DNA of 40,915 nucleotides from an uncultured Bacteroidaceae bacterium (GTDB taxonomy: Bacteria; Bacteroidota; Bacteroidia; Bacteroidales; Bacteroidaceae). The stretch's first letter is position 1, and every line of letters begins with the position of its first letter. Under the pieces are notes generated by a model. That model did not search any database, was not told where the DNA came from, and worked only from the letters and a program-made list of their open reading frames with translations. Shown one piece after another: positions 8,317-16,888 of the stretch. Location: positions 6,670-47,584 of the forward strand of contig CAJOGQ010000030.1 in NCBI GenBank assembly GCA_905234125.1, in the 5' to 3' direction. Made by a program: the position numbers and the translations under genes.

Positions 8317-10344
8317 ATGAAAACTAAAAAGATTTTGATGATGATGGCAATAGCTGCATCGATGACGGCTTGCAACCAGCAGACAGCGGGTATCAAGCTG
8401 GAGAACATGGACATGACTGCGAAGCCCGGAACGGACTTCTACCAGTATGCATGTGGCGGATGGATGAAGAATAATCCGCTGAAACCTGAGTATTCAAGCT
8501 ATGGTTCGTTCGACGTGGTGGCGGAAGAGAACCAGAAGCGTATTCGCGAATTGATTGAGGGCTTGGCTTCCCAACCTCAGGAGAAGGGCTCCTTGGGTCA
8601 GAAGATAGGCGACTTGTATGCACTCCGTATGGACTCCGTGCGTCAGAACAAGGAGGGCGTGAAGCCGGTAATGGCTGATTTGGAGCGCGTAGCGAAGGTC
8701 TCGACAACTGAAGAACTCATTGCCTTAGTGAATCAGATGAACACAGAAGGTGTTGTGTTTGGCGAGTTGTGGGGTTCATACGTAGGTGCCGACATGATGG
8801 AGTCAACGCAGAACTTGTTGGAAATTTCGCAGGGTGGCTACTCGATTGAACGCGACTACTATGTGAAGGATGACGAGGCGAACAAGAAGATTCTGGAGGC
8901 GTATAAGAAGCACATAGTGAAGATGTTCCAATTGGTAGGTGAAACACCAGAGTCGGCGCAGAAGAAGATGGAGAATGTCTTGCAGTTGGAGATGCGAATG
9001 GCGAAGGCTGGTCGTGATAATGTGGCGTTGCGCGACCCGGCATCGAACTATAACAAGATGTCGTTTGCGGAGTTTCTGAAGGATTATAAGGGCTTCGATT
9101 GGAAGACTTATTTCGACGTGCAGGGTCTCACCGACATCGACTCACTCTCGGTGGGTCAGCCGGAAGCTGTGAAGGAAGCCCTTGCCGTGCTAAAGGATAC
9201 GCCAGTAGAGGTGCTGAAGGATTTCTTGCAGTGGCAGATACTGGATTCGGCTGGTGGCATCCTTGGTGATAAAGTGTATGAGGAGGTTTTCGACTTTGAA
9301 GGACGCATTATGACGGGTGCCAAAGAACCTCATCCTCGCTGGAAGCGTAGTGTGAATGCAGTGAACGGCATCTTGGGCGAGGCGGTTGGCCAGATGTATG
9401 TGGAGAAGTATTTTCCACCAGCTAACAAGGCACGCATGGAGGAACTCATTAAGAACCTGCAAATTGCCCTCGGTGAACGCATCGATGCACAGGACTGGAT
9501 GAGCCCAGCCACCAAGGCTGCTGCTCATGAGAAGCTGGACGCTTTCTATGTGAAGGTGGGCTATCCGAACAAGTGGCGCGACTACTCGAAAATGGACATT
9601 GATCCTCAGAAGTCGCTTTATGAGAACATGAAGGAGGTGGTGAAGTGGGCGCATGCCGACATGTTGGAGCGCAAGTGGAAGAAGCCTGTAGATAGGGATG
9701 AGTGGTACATGAATCCGCAGACGGTGAATGCCTACTACAATCCTACCACCAACGAAATCTGCTTCCCTGCTGGCATCCTGCAATATCCATTCTTCGACAT
9801 GGAGGCTGATGATGCTTTCAACTACGGAGCAATCGGTGTGGTGATTGGCCATGAGATGTCGCATGGCTTTGATGACCAGGGACGTCAGTTTGACAAAGAT
9901 GGAAACTTCCGCGACTGGTGGGCTGAGGGTGACGGCGACAAATACAACGAACGTGCGCAGGTCATCAAGGATTTCTTCTCAGCCATCAAGGTGTTGCCTG
10001 ATCTCAATGCCAACGGCGACCTTTGCTGTGGTGAGAACTTGGGTGACCATGGCGGTTTGAAGTTTGCTTACACCGCTTTCAAGAATGCGACCAAAGATAA
10101 TCCTCTGCCTGTGAAGGACGGCTTCACACCTGAACAGCGTTTCTTCTTGGCTTATGCAGGTGTGTGGGCTGGCAATATCACAGAGGAGGCCATCCGCAAT
10201 CTGACCACCAGCGATCCTCATTCATTGGGCAGGTGGCGTGTGAATGGTGCTCTTCCATTGATTGATGCCTGGTACGACGCCTTTGGCATCACAGAGAATG
10301 ACCCACTTTTTGTGCCGAAAGAGAAGCGTGTGAAGATTTGGTAA
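8317..10344 (+). CDS. M13 family zinc metallopeptidase, lipoprotein (PepO/neprilysin-like)
   Basis: The 675-residue protein begins with a lipoprotein signal (hydrophobic stretch ending SMTAC-N, cysteine at residue 19), so it is probably membrane-anchored on the periplasmic or outer face. The M13 N-terminal domain covers about residues 35-410 (PGTDFYQYACGGWMKNNP is typical). In the catalytic domain the zinc site HEMSH is in GVVIGHEMSHGFDDQGRQFD at about residue 510-530, the third ligand glutamate is in CGENLGDHGGLKFAY (about 570), and SDPHSLGRWRVNG and the terminal tryptophan match the family end. These enzymes cleave peptides below roughly 40 residues. It is separated from upstream genes by a terminator and has its own terminator. 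Confidence 0.95.
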   Translation: MKTKKILMMMAIAASMTACNQQTAGIKLENMDMTAKPGTDFYQYACGGWMKNNPLKPEYSSYGSFDVVAEENQKRIRELIEGLASQPQEKGSLGQKIGDLYALRMDSVRQNKEGVKPVMADLERVAKVSTTEELIALVNQMNTEGVVFGELWGSYVGADMMESTQNLLEISQGGYSIERDYYVKDDEANKKILEAYKKHIVKMFQLVGETPESAQKKMENVLQLEMRMAKAGRDNVALRDPASNYNKMSFAEFLKDYKGFDWKTYFDVQGLTDIDSLSVGQPEAVKEALAVLKDTPVEVLKDFLQWQILDSAGGILGDKVYEEVFDFEGRIMTGAKEPHPRWKRSVNAVNGILGEAVGQMYVEKYFPPANKARMEELIKNLQIALGERIDAQDWMSPATKAAAHEKLDAFYVKVGYPNKWRDYSKMDIDPQKSLYENMKEVVKWAHADMLERKWKKPVDRDEWYMNPQTVNAYYNPTTNEICFPAGILQYPFFDMEADDAFNYGAIGVVIGHEMSHGFDDQGRQFDKDGNFRDWWAEGDGDKYNERAQVIKDFFSAIKVLPDLNANGDLCCGENLGDHGGLKFAYTAFKNATKDNPLPVKDGFTPEQRFFLAYAGVWAGNITEEAIRNLTTSDPHSLGRWRVNGALPLIDAWYDAFGITENDPLFVPKEKRVKIW

Positions 10345-10371
10345 GAAGTAAGAGACAAAAATTGTAAATTG

Positions 10372-10404
10372 AAACCCCGAATGAGCGAATCATTCGGGGT
10401 TTTT
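10372..10404 (+). terminator. rho-independent terminator after the M13 peptidase
   Basis: A perfect 12-bp stem (10373-10384 with 10390-10401) around the loop GCGAA, followed by five T. One of the strongest hairpins in the window. Confidence 0.95.
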
Positions 10405-10450
10405 CATGTTTTTTAATTTTTTTTGAGGAAAAATGAGAAAAAAGTGCAAC

Positions 10451-10486
10451 TTTGTGAACAAAATAAAGAAAAAGTTTGTACCTTTG
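10451..10486 (+). promoter_or_regulatory. promoter of the low-complexity secreted protein gene
   Basis: TACCTTTG at 10479-10486 matches the -7 box. The nearest TTTG is at 10451-10454, giving a longer than usual 24-bp spacer, so the -33 assignment is uncertain. Confidence 0.6.
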
Positions 10487-10537
10487 GGACACTAATCACA
10501 ATTACTTATAGCAAACCTATCGATGAAGACTATGTTT

Positions 10538-11311
10538 ATGAAAAAGATTTTCTTATTGGGACTGATGTTGGCATCCAGCATCGGTTTGAGCGCACAGGAT
10601 TTGAATGTGTGCACCAAGGCTTTTGGCGAGTATGGCGAAGTCACAGTGATTAAGCCAACCATTGCCAACCTGCTTACGTTGCTCTCAATGAGCAGTGACG
10701 AGTTTGAGGCCGCCATGCGCAAGAATAAGTATGACGGACGTAAAATGAGCGATGAGTACTTAGCTTATTGGAATGGCAGTAATGACAATTTTGCCTATGC
10801 CAAAGCTGTGAACGCTTTCCTCTACAACACGAAGAAGAAGGAGGTTCACTTCTCGGTGAGCAACGAGATGGTCTATCCGCAAGGCTCGATCATGGCGCTC
10901 TACGATGCCCTGAAGCCTTACTACAAGGAGACCTTGCCTGGCGATGGTGGTAGAATGGGAAATGCTCCTGGGCCTCGACCCGGTGGTGCCCGTTTGGGTG
11001 GCCGTCCTGGTGACAATGCCCGTCCAAACGGCAATGCTCAATCTGGTGACAATGCTCAATCAGGCGACAACGCTCAATCAAGCGATAATGCTCAGCCCGG
11101 TAATCAGGCTCAGCTAGAGGCAGGTGCTCGACCAGAAGGCGGATTCCGTCCTGGTGATGGTCCTGGCCGTCGTGGCAGAAGAGGTTTTGGAGGCTTCGGA
11201 GGTCGTAGTCGTACCGATGTCTATGAGGTGAAGAATGACAGTGGCACCTACATCTTCTCTATTGGCGCATTCCCCCGATTCTTCTATGTAGTAGTAAGCA
11301 AGGAAGATTAA
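10538..11311 (+). CDS. secreted protein of unknown function with Asn/Gly/Pro-rich repeats
   Basis: I do not recognise the family. The start at 10538 is preferred over in-frame ATGs at 10523 and 10532 because MKKIFLLGLMLASSIGLSAQ is then a clean signal peptide with cleavage after SAQ. Residues about 20-130 form a compact domain with FGEYGEVTVIKPTIANLL and a conserved-looking SVSNEMVYPQGSIMALYDALKPYY. Next is a low-complexity stretch of about 95 residues rich in Gly, Arg, Pro and Asn, including four imperfect copies of GDNAQS encoded by an 18-bp tandem repeat (11030-11098). It ends with a short folded-looking part, TYIFSIGAFPRFFYVVVSKED. It is probably exported across the inner membrane. It stands alone, with its own promoter and a terminator hairpin behind it. 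Confidence 0.75.
   Translation: MKKIFLLGLMLASSIGLSAQDLNVCTKAFGEYGEVTVIKPTIANLLTLLSMSSDEFEAAMRKNKYDGRKMSDEYLAYWNGSNDNFAYAKAVNAFLYNTKKKEVHFSVSNEMVYPQGSIMALYDALKPYYKETLPGDGGRMGNAPGPRPGGARLGGRPGDNARPNGNAQSGDNAQSGDNAQSSDNAQPGNQAQLEAGARPEGGFRPGDGPGRRGRRGFGGFGGRSRTDVYEVKNDSGTYIFSIGAFPRFFYVVVSKED
11030..11098 (+). repeat. 18-bp tandem repeat in coding sequence
   Basis: One partial and three full imperfect units related to GGTGACAATGCTCAATCA (full units at 11045, 11063, 11081) encode the NAQSGD repeats of the secreted protein. Such arrays can change copy number in frame. Confidence 0.85.
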
Positions 11312-11313
11312 TA

Positions 11314-11348
11314 ATAAGTGAAAAGAGAAAAGTGAAGAGTGAAAAATC
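11314..11348. repeat. heptamer array, AARAGTG type
   Basis: Five units ATAAGTG, AAAAGAG, AAAAGTG, AAGAGTG, AAAAATC start 2 bp after the stop codon at 11311. The array runs into the left arm of the 21-bp palindrome at 11331-11399. Confidence 0.75.
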
Positions 11349-11399
11349 TAAGTTTCCACCATCCGGATGGCAAGTAATTTAGATTTTTCACTCTTCACT
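11331..11399. terminator. large bidirectional hairpin between convergent genes
   Basis: A perfect 21-bp inverted repeat (11331-11351 against 11379-11399) encloses a 27-base loop that itself contains the 12-bp perfect palindrome CCATCCGGATGG. On the minus strand the stem is followed by a T-rich tract. It sits between the convergent ends at 11311 and 11415 and probably terminates both transcripts. Confidence 0.8.
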
Positions 11400-11414
11400 A
11401 TTAATTCTGAACTC

Positions 11415-12305
11415 TTATCCTTTAATGACGTTCGTCCCTAACGCAAAGGCCTTTTCCATATTGCCCGTTGTGCTGAAGACATCGGCCTTGGCTGAGATAT
11501 TGTCAAGGAAGTTGAGGAGTTGAGCCTCGGGGATGCAGGGGAGGACGGGACTGCCAAACTCCAGCTGTCCATGGTGAGCCAGCACGCAGTGAACGATGAA
11601 ATTGATTTCGCGCTTGTCGGCATCGGTCAGTTTCTCGTGGGCTTGGGTGTAGAGGTCACGCAGGAGGTTGTTCAGGTAGTTGGCAGACATGTAAATGTGT
11701 CCTAACAGATAGCCGTTCTCCAACTTTTCTCCTTCGATATTATATTCGCAGAGTTTGCCCCAGTCGTGAAAGAGGATACTGACGATGATGCGCTCTACCT
11801 TGATGTCGTCGGGGTAGGGATAGACGGGGTAGATGCCCTCGAGCAGATGGAGCATCTGATAGGTGTGGTTCAGCAATCCGCCAGGGAAGGCGTGGTGTAC
11901 GCTGGTGGCAGCGGGATACTTGCTGTATTGCGGAAAGAGGATGTCGGCCTGTTCACGGATGAAGCCGATGAGCGTCTCGTCCTTGCAGAAGGTGAGAACC
12001 TGTTCGAGGCATCTGTCCCACTCCTCACGTTTGATAGGTCGTGGAACGAGATGGTAGAGGGGATGTCCTTCGGTCGGGAATGTGCCTGGAATCATGTCCA
12101 TGTTGGTGGCCGATTTCTTGCCCTGATTGTCTCGAATGTTGAGGAAACGAACCAGCTGTCCCACCTTGGGACCAGACAATTTTGTGACATCGAAGACGCA
12201 GATGTTCTCGTTGCCTTCGAGGTTGGCCACTTTCAGGTTGATGTACGGCGAGTTGTTGCGAGCCACTGCATCTTGGCGGCTCAGTACGATATATTCTTTC
12301 TGCAT
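11415..12305 (-). CDS. HD-domain protein, YhaM-like 3'-5' exoribonuclease family
   Basis: In this 296-residue protein the C-terminal two thirds is an HD phosphohydrolase domain with SVHHAFPGGLLNHTYQMLHL (about 133-152), ILFHDWGKLCEY (about 177-188, metal-binding HD pair) and the family-specific VLAHHGQLEFGSPVLP plus EAQLLNFLDNISAKAD (about 240-275). The N-terminal part resembles the OB-fold of YhaM (INLKVANLEGNENICVFDVTKLSGPKVGQLVRF). YhaM proteins are Mn-dependent 3'-5' exonucleases; activity of this member is inferred. It lies 25 bp downstream of the GH29 fucosidase in the same orientation, so it may be co-transcribed with the fucose genes although no functional link is obvious. Confidence 0.82.
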   Translation of the reverse strand: MQKEYIVLSRQDAVARNNSPYINLKVANLEGNENICVFDVTKLSGPKVGQLVRFLNIRDNQGKKSATNMDMIPGTFPTEGHPLYHLVPRPIKREEWDRCLEQVLTFCKDETLIGFIREQADILFPQYSKYPAATSVHHAFPGGLLNHTYQMLHLLEGIYPVYPYPDDIKVERIIVSILFHDWGKLCEYNIEGEKLENGYLLGHIYMSANYLNNLLRDLYTQAHEKLTDADKREINFIVHCVLAHHGQLEFGSPVLPCIPEAQLLNFLDNISAKADVFSTTGNMEKAFALGTNVIKG

Positions 12306-12330
12306 ATTTTATAGATGTGTATTCGAAGAA

Positions 12331-14013
12331 TCATTTCTTAATTTTCAGCACAGGCATGATGTTGTTAGTCTTCTCGGGCAGGGTGACGATGAGGGCTTCT
12401 TTGGTGCGCTCGAACTTCACTTTGCCATAGCCGAGGAGCTCGACGGATTTAATGGGGATGGGGTAGAGGTCGGAACCATCGGCGAGGGATTTGATTTTCA
12501 TCGTGTGGTTCTCTGGCCATGCGAGGGCGGTGGCGTAGAGTGCACCTTCGGTTTTTCCAGAGGCTGGGCCTTGGGTGAAGCGGATTTCGTCACTGCCGGC
12601 TTTGGTGTATTGTCCGTCGTTGAAACCCTGTGCATTGATCTTCACGTCGGCGTTGGCGATAGGACCTTCGCCGAAGATTTTCCATGGACGGGTCTTGACG
12701 ATGCTTTCGCTGTTCACCTTCATCCATGCGCCGAACTCCTTCATGATGGCGAGCTCTTTCTCGTCGGGCGTTCCATCGGCACGGAGTGGAACAGAGAGGA
12801 GCATGTTGCCGTTTTTACTGACGATGTCAACCAAGAGCTTGGCTACGGTGTGGGCGCTCTTGTAGTGGTTGCGCTCATAGGTGCCGGTGTTGTAGTGCCA
12901 GTCGCCGATGCAGTTGCAACACTGCCAGGGACGGTCCATGATTTGGTTGGGGGCCCCACGTTCCACGTCCCATACGAGGGCGTCTTTCATGTTGTCCTCC
13001 AGAATCTTTCCGAACACGACAGCCTGGTTCTTGCCCTTGTGGGTGGCGGCGCTGTGGTTGTACATGTGGGCGGTGATCTTCATGCCCGCATCGCTGACGG
13101 GGTAGAAGGGAAGGACGGTCACGTCGAAGTAGATGAGGTCGGGGTTGTAACGGTTGATGGCATCGAGCGTACGGTTGTAGAAGTTGGTGATGTACTCCTG
13201 CGTGGGGATGTTGGCACCGCCTTCCCAACCCCACTGGCGATGGATGGCGCCATTGTCCCAGGTGTTGTCGCTGAAGTCGTGATCCTGTGCATAGAGTTTC
13301 TGAGGGTCGAGTCCCTTCCACCATTTCTCTGTTCCGTCGGCGTTGGGCTTGTAGCCGTCCTCCTTGGTGAGCCAGCCGTCGTACTTCACACCACGCTTGT
13401 CGCCCTTCATGTCGAAACGGCGTGAAGGCTCATACCATGTCCAGGCATGGTCAGCGTGGAAGGAGATGCCGAAGGGGAGACCCGCTTTCTTGGCAGCTTT
13501 GGACCATCCGTCGAGGATGTCCTTGTGTGGACCGATGTTTTGTGAGTTCCATTCTTGATACTTCGAATCCCAGAGGTCGAAGTTGTCGTGGTGGTTGCCA
13601 AGGGCGAAGAAATATTGTGCGCCACATTCTTCTTTGTAGAAGCGGACAAGCTCCTCGGGCGTCCAGTTCTCGGCCTTGAAGAGGGGCAGGATGTCCTTGA
13701 AGCCCACTTCCGATGGATGTCCGTAGTGGTCGCGATGGTAGTTGTACTTGTAGTTGCCTTCCATGTACATTTCACGGGCCATCCAGTCACCGGAACCTTC
13801 CACGCATTGAGGTCCCCAGTGTGCCCAGATGCCGAATTTGGCATCGCGGAACCATTCTGGCACTTGGTAGGTGCGGAGTGATTCCCAGTCGGGAGTGAAC
13901 TGTCCCGTGGCCATAGGTTCATCGGCTTCTGATACGGGCACTTTGTAGGTTTGTGCAGATGCCGTCGTTGCCATCAGCAAGAGGCCTGCGAGGGTGAGGT
14001 GTCTGATTGTCAT
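12331..14013 (-). CDS. GH29 alpha-L-fucosidase
   Basis: The product has 560 residues with a signal peptide (MTIRHLTLAGLLLMATTASAQ), so it is exported. GH29 features: WFRDAKFGIWAHWGPQCVEGSGDWMAREMY near the N-terminus, the substrate-binding FFALGNHHDNFDLWDSKYQEWNS segment (about 134-157), HADHAWTWYEP, and LIYFDVTVLPFYP (about 292-304), whose aspartate is in the position of the family nucleophile. SKNGNMLLSVPLRADGTPDEKE and a C-terminal beta-sandwich follow. It removes alpha-linked fucose from host or dietary glycans. It is the sixth gene of the fucose cluster and is clearly paralogous to the N-terminal part of the large fucosidase at 20000-24142. Confidence 0.93.
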   Translation of the reverse strand: MTIRHLTLAGLLLMATTASAQTYKVPVSEADEPMATGQFTPDWESLRTYQVPEWFRDAKFGIWAHWGPQCVEGSGDWMAREMYMEGNYKYNYHRDHYGHPSEVGFKDILPLFKAENWTPEELVRFYKEECGAQYFFALGNHHDNFDLWDSKYQEWNSQNIGPHKDILDGWSKAAKKAGLPFGISFHADHAWTWYEPSRRFDMKGDKRGVKYDGWLTKEDGYKPNADGTEKWWKGLDPQKLYAQDHDFSDNTWDNGAIHRQWGWEGGANIPTQEYITNFYNRTLDAINRYNPDLIYFDVTVLPFYPVSDAGMKITAHMYNHSAATHKGKNQAVVFGKILEDNMKDALVWDVERGAPNQIMDRPWQCCNCIGDWHYNTGTYERNHYKSAHTVAKLLVDIVSKNGNMLLSVPLRADGTPDEKELAIMKEFGAWMKVNSESIVKTRPWKIFGEGPIANADVKINAQGFNDGQYTKAGSDEIRFTQGPASGKTEGALYATALAWPENHTMKIKSLADGSDLYPIPIKSVELLGYGKVKFERTKEALIVTLPEKTNNIMPVLKIKK

Positions 14014-14068
14014 AGTGTTGAGTTTTTAGGGGTGATAGGGTGGTGAGGAAATTGTCACTTGCCAATGT

Positions 14069-14443
14069 TCAGTATAGGTGGAACATGCGTTCCATCATCT
14101 GCCATTTCTCGTCGCTTCGTGCTTCGGCACTGCATCCCTGGAAACGAGCCACGAAGGCTTCCCACTCCGCCTGGCGGGGCAGGGTGGCGAGCCGGTTCAT
14201 GGCCTCCTTCCAGTTGAAGTCCTCGGGGGCCTCGACAATCATCACGAGGCGGGTGCCGAGGATGTAGAGTTCCATCTCCAGGATGCCCACCTCCTTGATG
14301 CCGTCGCGGATTTCCTTCCAGTGATGCTCCTCCGAGTGCCACTTGCGGTATTCGCGGATAAGGTCAGGGTCGTCGCGCAGTTCCAGAGTCTGCACATAGC
14401 GCTTCGTCCTGCATCCGAAATCCTTTTGAATATAGCCAGTCAT
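14069..14443 (-). CDS. L-rhamnose/L-fucose mutarotase (RhaM family)
   Basis: The 124-residue protein matches the RhaM (formerly DUF718) family: RYVQTLELRDDPDLIREYRKWHSEEHHWKEIRDGIKEVGI contains the conserved Tyr/His region, and LVMIVEAPEDFNWKEAM and MMERMFHLY complete it. These small ferredoxin-like proteins interconvert sugar anomers. A member of this family accompanies the fucose genes of Campylobacter jejuni, and here the gene lies between a fucosidase and a dehydrogenase, so fucose is the likely substrate rather than rhamnose. The first ATG is at the end of a 33-bp spacer after the zinc dehydrogenase. Confidence 0.88.
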   Translation of the reverse strand: MTGYIQKDFGCRTKRYVQTLELRDDPDLIREYRKWHSEEHHWKEIRDGIKEVGILEMELYILGTRLVMIVEAPEDFNWKEAMNRLATLPRQAEWEAFVARFQGCSAEARSDEKWQMMERMFHLY

Positions 14444-14476
14444 TATTCTTTCGTTATCACGTTCTTACGACACGTT

Positions 14477-15496
14477 TCAGAATTTCACTAAGATTCTGAA
14501 CACTTTGCCTGGGTTTTTGCTCCACCACTGCATGGTCTCCAGAGCCTCTTCGGGCTTGATGACCTTGGTGATGAGCTGGTCGATGGGGGCGGTGCCACGT
14601 TCCAGATAGCGGATGACGGCAAGGAAGTCCATCGGGGTGGCGTTGCGCGAGCCGCGGATGTCGAGTTCCTTCTGCACGAAGAGCTTCGTCTGGAAGGTGA
14701 CGTCCTGCTTGGCATAGCCGATGCAGGCCACACGCCCCGTGAAGGCGACTTCGTTCACAGCCATCTGATAGGTGAATGGATTGCCGACAGCCTCGATGAT
14801 GACATCGGGAGCGAATCCGCCAGTGATGTCGGACAGGCGCTGATGCACGTCCTCTGTCTTCGTGTTGATGGCGTAAGTGGCGCCCATCTGCTTGGCGAGG
14901 TTTAATTTCTCGTCGTCGAGGTCGGCGGCGATGACGGTGGCGCCACGGGTGACAGCACGGACGATCGCTCCCATACCCACCATGCCACAGCCGATGACCA
15001 TCACCACGTCCACGTCCGTCACTTGAGCACGGCTTACGGCGTGGAAGCCTACCGACATCGGTTCGATGAGGGCGCTGGTCTTAGCCGAGAGGGTTCCGGC
15101 GGGGATGACCTTCGTCCAGGGCAGGACGATGTATTCCTTCATGGCGCCGTTTCTCTGCACGCCGAGGGTTTCGTTGTGCTGACAGGCGTTCACACGGCCG
15201 TTTCGGCACGATGCGCACTTGCCACAGTTGGTGTAGGGGTTGCAGGTCACGACCATGCCCACCTTCAGGGTGTCGGGCACGTCTTCGCCCACGGCCTCGA
15301 TGGTGGCGCCCACCTCATGTCCGGGGATGACGGGGTTCAGCGCCATGGTGTTCCTGCCGAGGAACGTGTTCAGGTCGGAGCCGCAGAAGCCCACGTACTC
15401 CAGTTTCAGGAGCACCTCGCCAGCCTTCAGTGCCTGGGGCTTCTCCTGCTCAATGATGTTCAACTCTTGTGAGTGTGTGATTTGGATTGCTTTCAT
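14477..15496 (-). CDS. zinc-dependent medium-chain alcohol dehydrogenase
   Basis: The protein has 339 residues and the complete MDR layout. Catalytic zinc ligands are in GFCGSDL (cysteine about residue 38) and PGHEVGATIEAVGEDV (histidine about 61); four structural-zinc cysteines are in CNPYTNCGKCASCRNGRVNAC (about 86-106, with NPYTN spacing); the Rossmann dinucleotide motif is VIGCGMVGMGAI (about 168-179). It oxidises a secondary alcohol of a sugar, polyol or sugar acid with NAD(P). Within the fucose cluster it could act on fucose itself, on 2-keto-3-deoxyfuconate or on a propanediol/lactate-type product; the sequence does not discriminate. Confidence 0.88.
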   Translation of the reverse strand: MKAIQITHSQELNIIEQEKPQALKAGEVLLKLEYVGFCGSDLNTFLGRNTMALNPVIPGHEVGATIEAVGEDVPDTLKVGMVVTCNPYTNCGKCASCRNGRVNACQHNETLGVQRNGAMKEYIVLPWTKVIPAGTLSAKTSALIEPMSVGFHAVSRAQVTDVDVVMVIGCGMVGMGAIVRAVTRGATVIAADLDDEKLNLAKQMGATYAINTKTEDVHQRLSDITGGFAPDVIIEAVGNPFTYQMAVNEVAFTGRVACIGYAKQDVTFQTKLFVQKELDIRGSRNATPMDFLAVIRYLERGTAPIDQLITKVIKPEEALETMQWWSKNPGKVFRILVKF

Positions 15497-15547
15497 CTTC
15501 GTATGAAATTTATCGTTTGTTACTTATGTTTTTTTCGGCTTATCCCC

Positions 15548-16849
15548 TTATCCTCTCTTCATATAGGCTCTCCAGCCATACACGATGATGACGAGGAAGC
15601 AGATGAGGGGCAGGATGAACGACATGTTGACAGCGGGCATACCCCAGAGGGTGCCCATGTCGATAATTCGTCCCTGCATGGGGGGCATCAGCGCTCCGCC
15701 GACGATGGCCATCACGAGGAAGGCTGCTCCGAGGTGGGTGTCCTTCGTGTCAACGTTCTCGAGGGCGATGCCGTAAATGCTGGGGAACATGATGGACATG
15801 AAGAGGCTGATGGCCACGAGGCAGTAGAGTCCGCCCATGCCTTCGATGCTGATGGCGCCGAGGGTGCAGAGCGATGCGCCCACTCCGAAGATGGTCAGGA
15901 GCATGCGGGTGTTGACGTAGCGCATGATGAAGGTTCCGATGAAGCGTCCGCCGAGGTTGAGCGACATGGCAGCGATGTTGTAGAGCTGTGCCGTGGCCTT
16001 GTTAATGCCGAGGTGGTCGGCGTACTGGATGATGAAAGTCCAGCACATGATCTGGGCGGCCACATAGCATATCTGGGCGAAGACTCCCTCGCGGTAGATG
16101 GTGTTGTGCCAGAGGTTCGAGAGGGTTTCTTTCACGGTGTGGGTCTGTCCTGCAGCCTTCTGTTCCTCACTCTCCGTCTTTGGCATTTTGGTCAGGGCAA
16201 TGATGGCGAGCACGGCGACGACGACGAGTCCGATGGCCACGTAGGGATTACGGATGACGGCGAGGTCGTGCAGTCGGATGTCAGCCTTCTCTGCCTCGGA
16301 GAGGAAGGGGAAGATGATCTGTCCAGCGGCGTCGCGTTTGTCAGATATCAGATGGGGCAACACGATGAATGATGCCACAGCCATGCCGCTGAGTGAGCCC
16401 ACGGGGTTGAAGGCTTGCGCCAAGTTCAATCGGCGGGTCGAGGTCTCCTTGTCGCCGAGCGAGAGGATGAAGGGGTTGGCGGTCGTCTCGAGGAAGGCGA
16501 GCCCGAACGTCAGGATGTAGAGCGAGATGCAGAAGAAGGAGAACTCCTGCCACTCGGCTGCGGGGATGAAGAGGAAGGCGCCGACAGCGTAGAGCGTCAG
16601 TCCGAGCAGGATGCCGCTCTTGTAGGAATATCGGCGGATGAACAGCGCCGCGGGGATGGCCATCGTGGCATAGCCTCCGTAGAAGGCGAACTGCACCATC
16701 GAGGCTTTGGCCACCGAGAGTTCCATGACGGTCTGGAAGGCTGCCACCATCGGGTTGGTGATGTCGTTGGCAAAGCCCCACAGGGCGAACAACGACGTGA
16801 TGAGGATGAAGGTGAAGAGGTATTTCTTCGGTACTAAAGTTTTTTTCAT
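15548..16849 (-). CDS. fucP: L-fucose:H+ symporter, MFS superfamily
   Basis: The 433-residue inner membrane protein has about 12 predicted membrane segments. FALWGFANDITNPMVAAFQ (residues about 20-38) contains the aspartate and asparagine equivalent to the conserved proton/sugar-site region of E. coli FucP (LWGxxNDL), and FLETTANPFILSLG (about 118-131) contains the second functional acidic residue. LNLAQAFNPVGSLSG is also diagnostic of the FucP/GluP group. It imports L-fucose, and its position between the lactonase-like and dehydrogenase genes supports that substrate, though some relatives carry glucose/galactose. Confidence 0.9.
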   Translation of the reverse strand: MKKTLVPKKYLFTFILITSLFALWGFANDITNPMVAAFQTVMELSVAKASMVQFAFYGGYATMAIPAALFIRRYSYKSGILLGLTLYAVGAFLFIPAAEWQEFSFFCISLYILTFGLAFLETTANPFILSLGDKETSTRRLNLAQAFNPVGSLSGMAVASFIVLPHLISDKRDAAGQIIFPFLSEAEKADIRLHDLAVIRNPYVAIGLVVVAVLAIIALTKMPKTESEEQKAAGQTHTVKETLSNLWHNTIYREGVFAQICYVAAQIMCWTFIIQYADHLGINKATAQLYNIAAMSLNLGGRFIGTFIMRYVNTRMLLTIFGVGASLCTLGAISIEGMGGLYCLVAISLFMSIMFPSIYGIALENVDTKDTHLGAAFLVMAIVGGALMPPMQGRIIDMGTLWGMPAVNMSFILPLICFLVIIVYGWRAYMKRG

Positions 16850-16888
16850 TCTGATTGTTTTTTTATGAATGGTTTTGAAGGAACCTTT

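Noticed and set aside
12127-13425. Long plus-strand open frame of 432 codons
   Set aside because: It is antisense to the HD protein and the GH29 fucosidase, whose motifs are clear; composition (Val/Gly/Asp-rich) is that of a codon-bias shadow.
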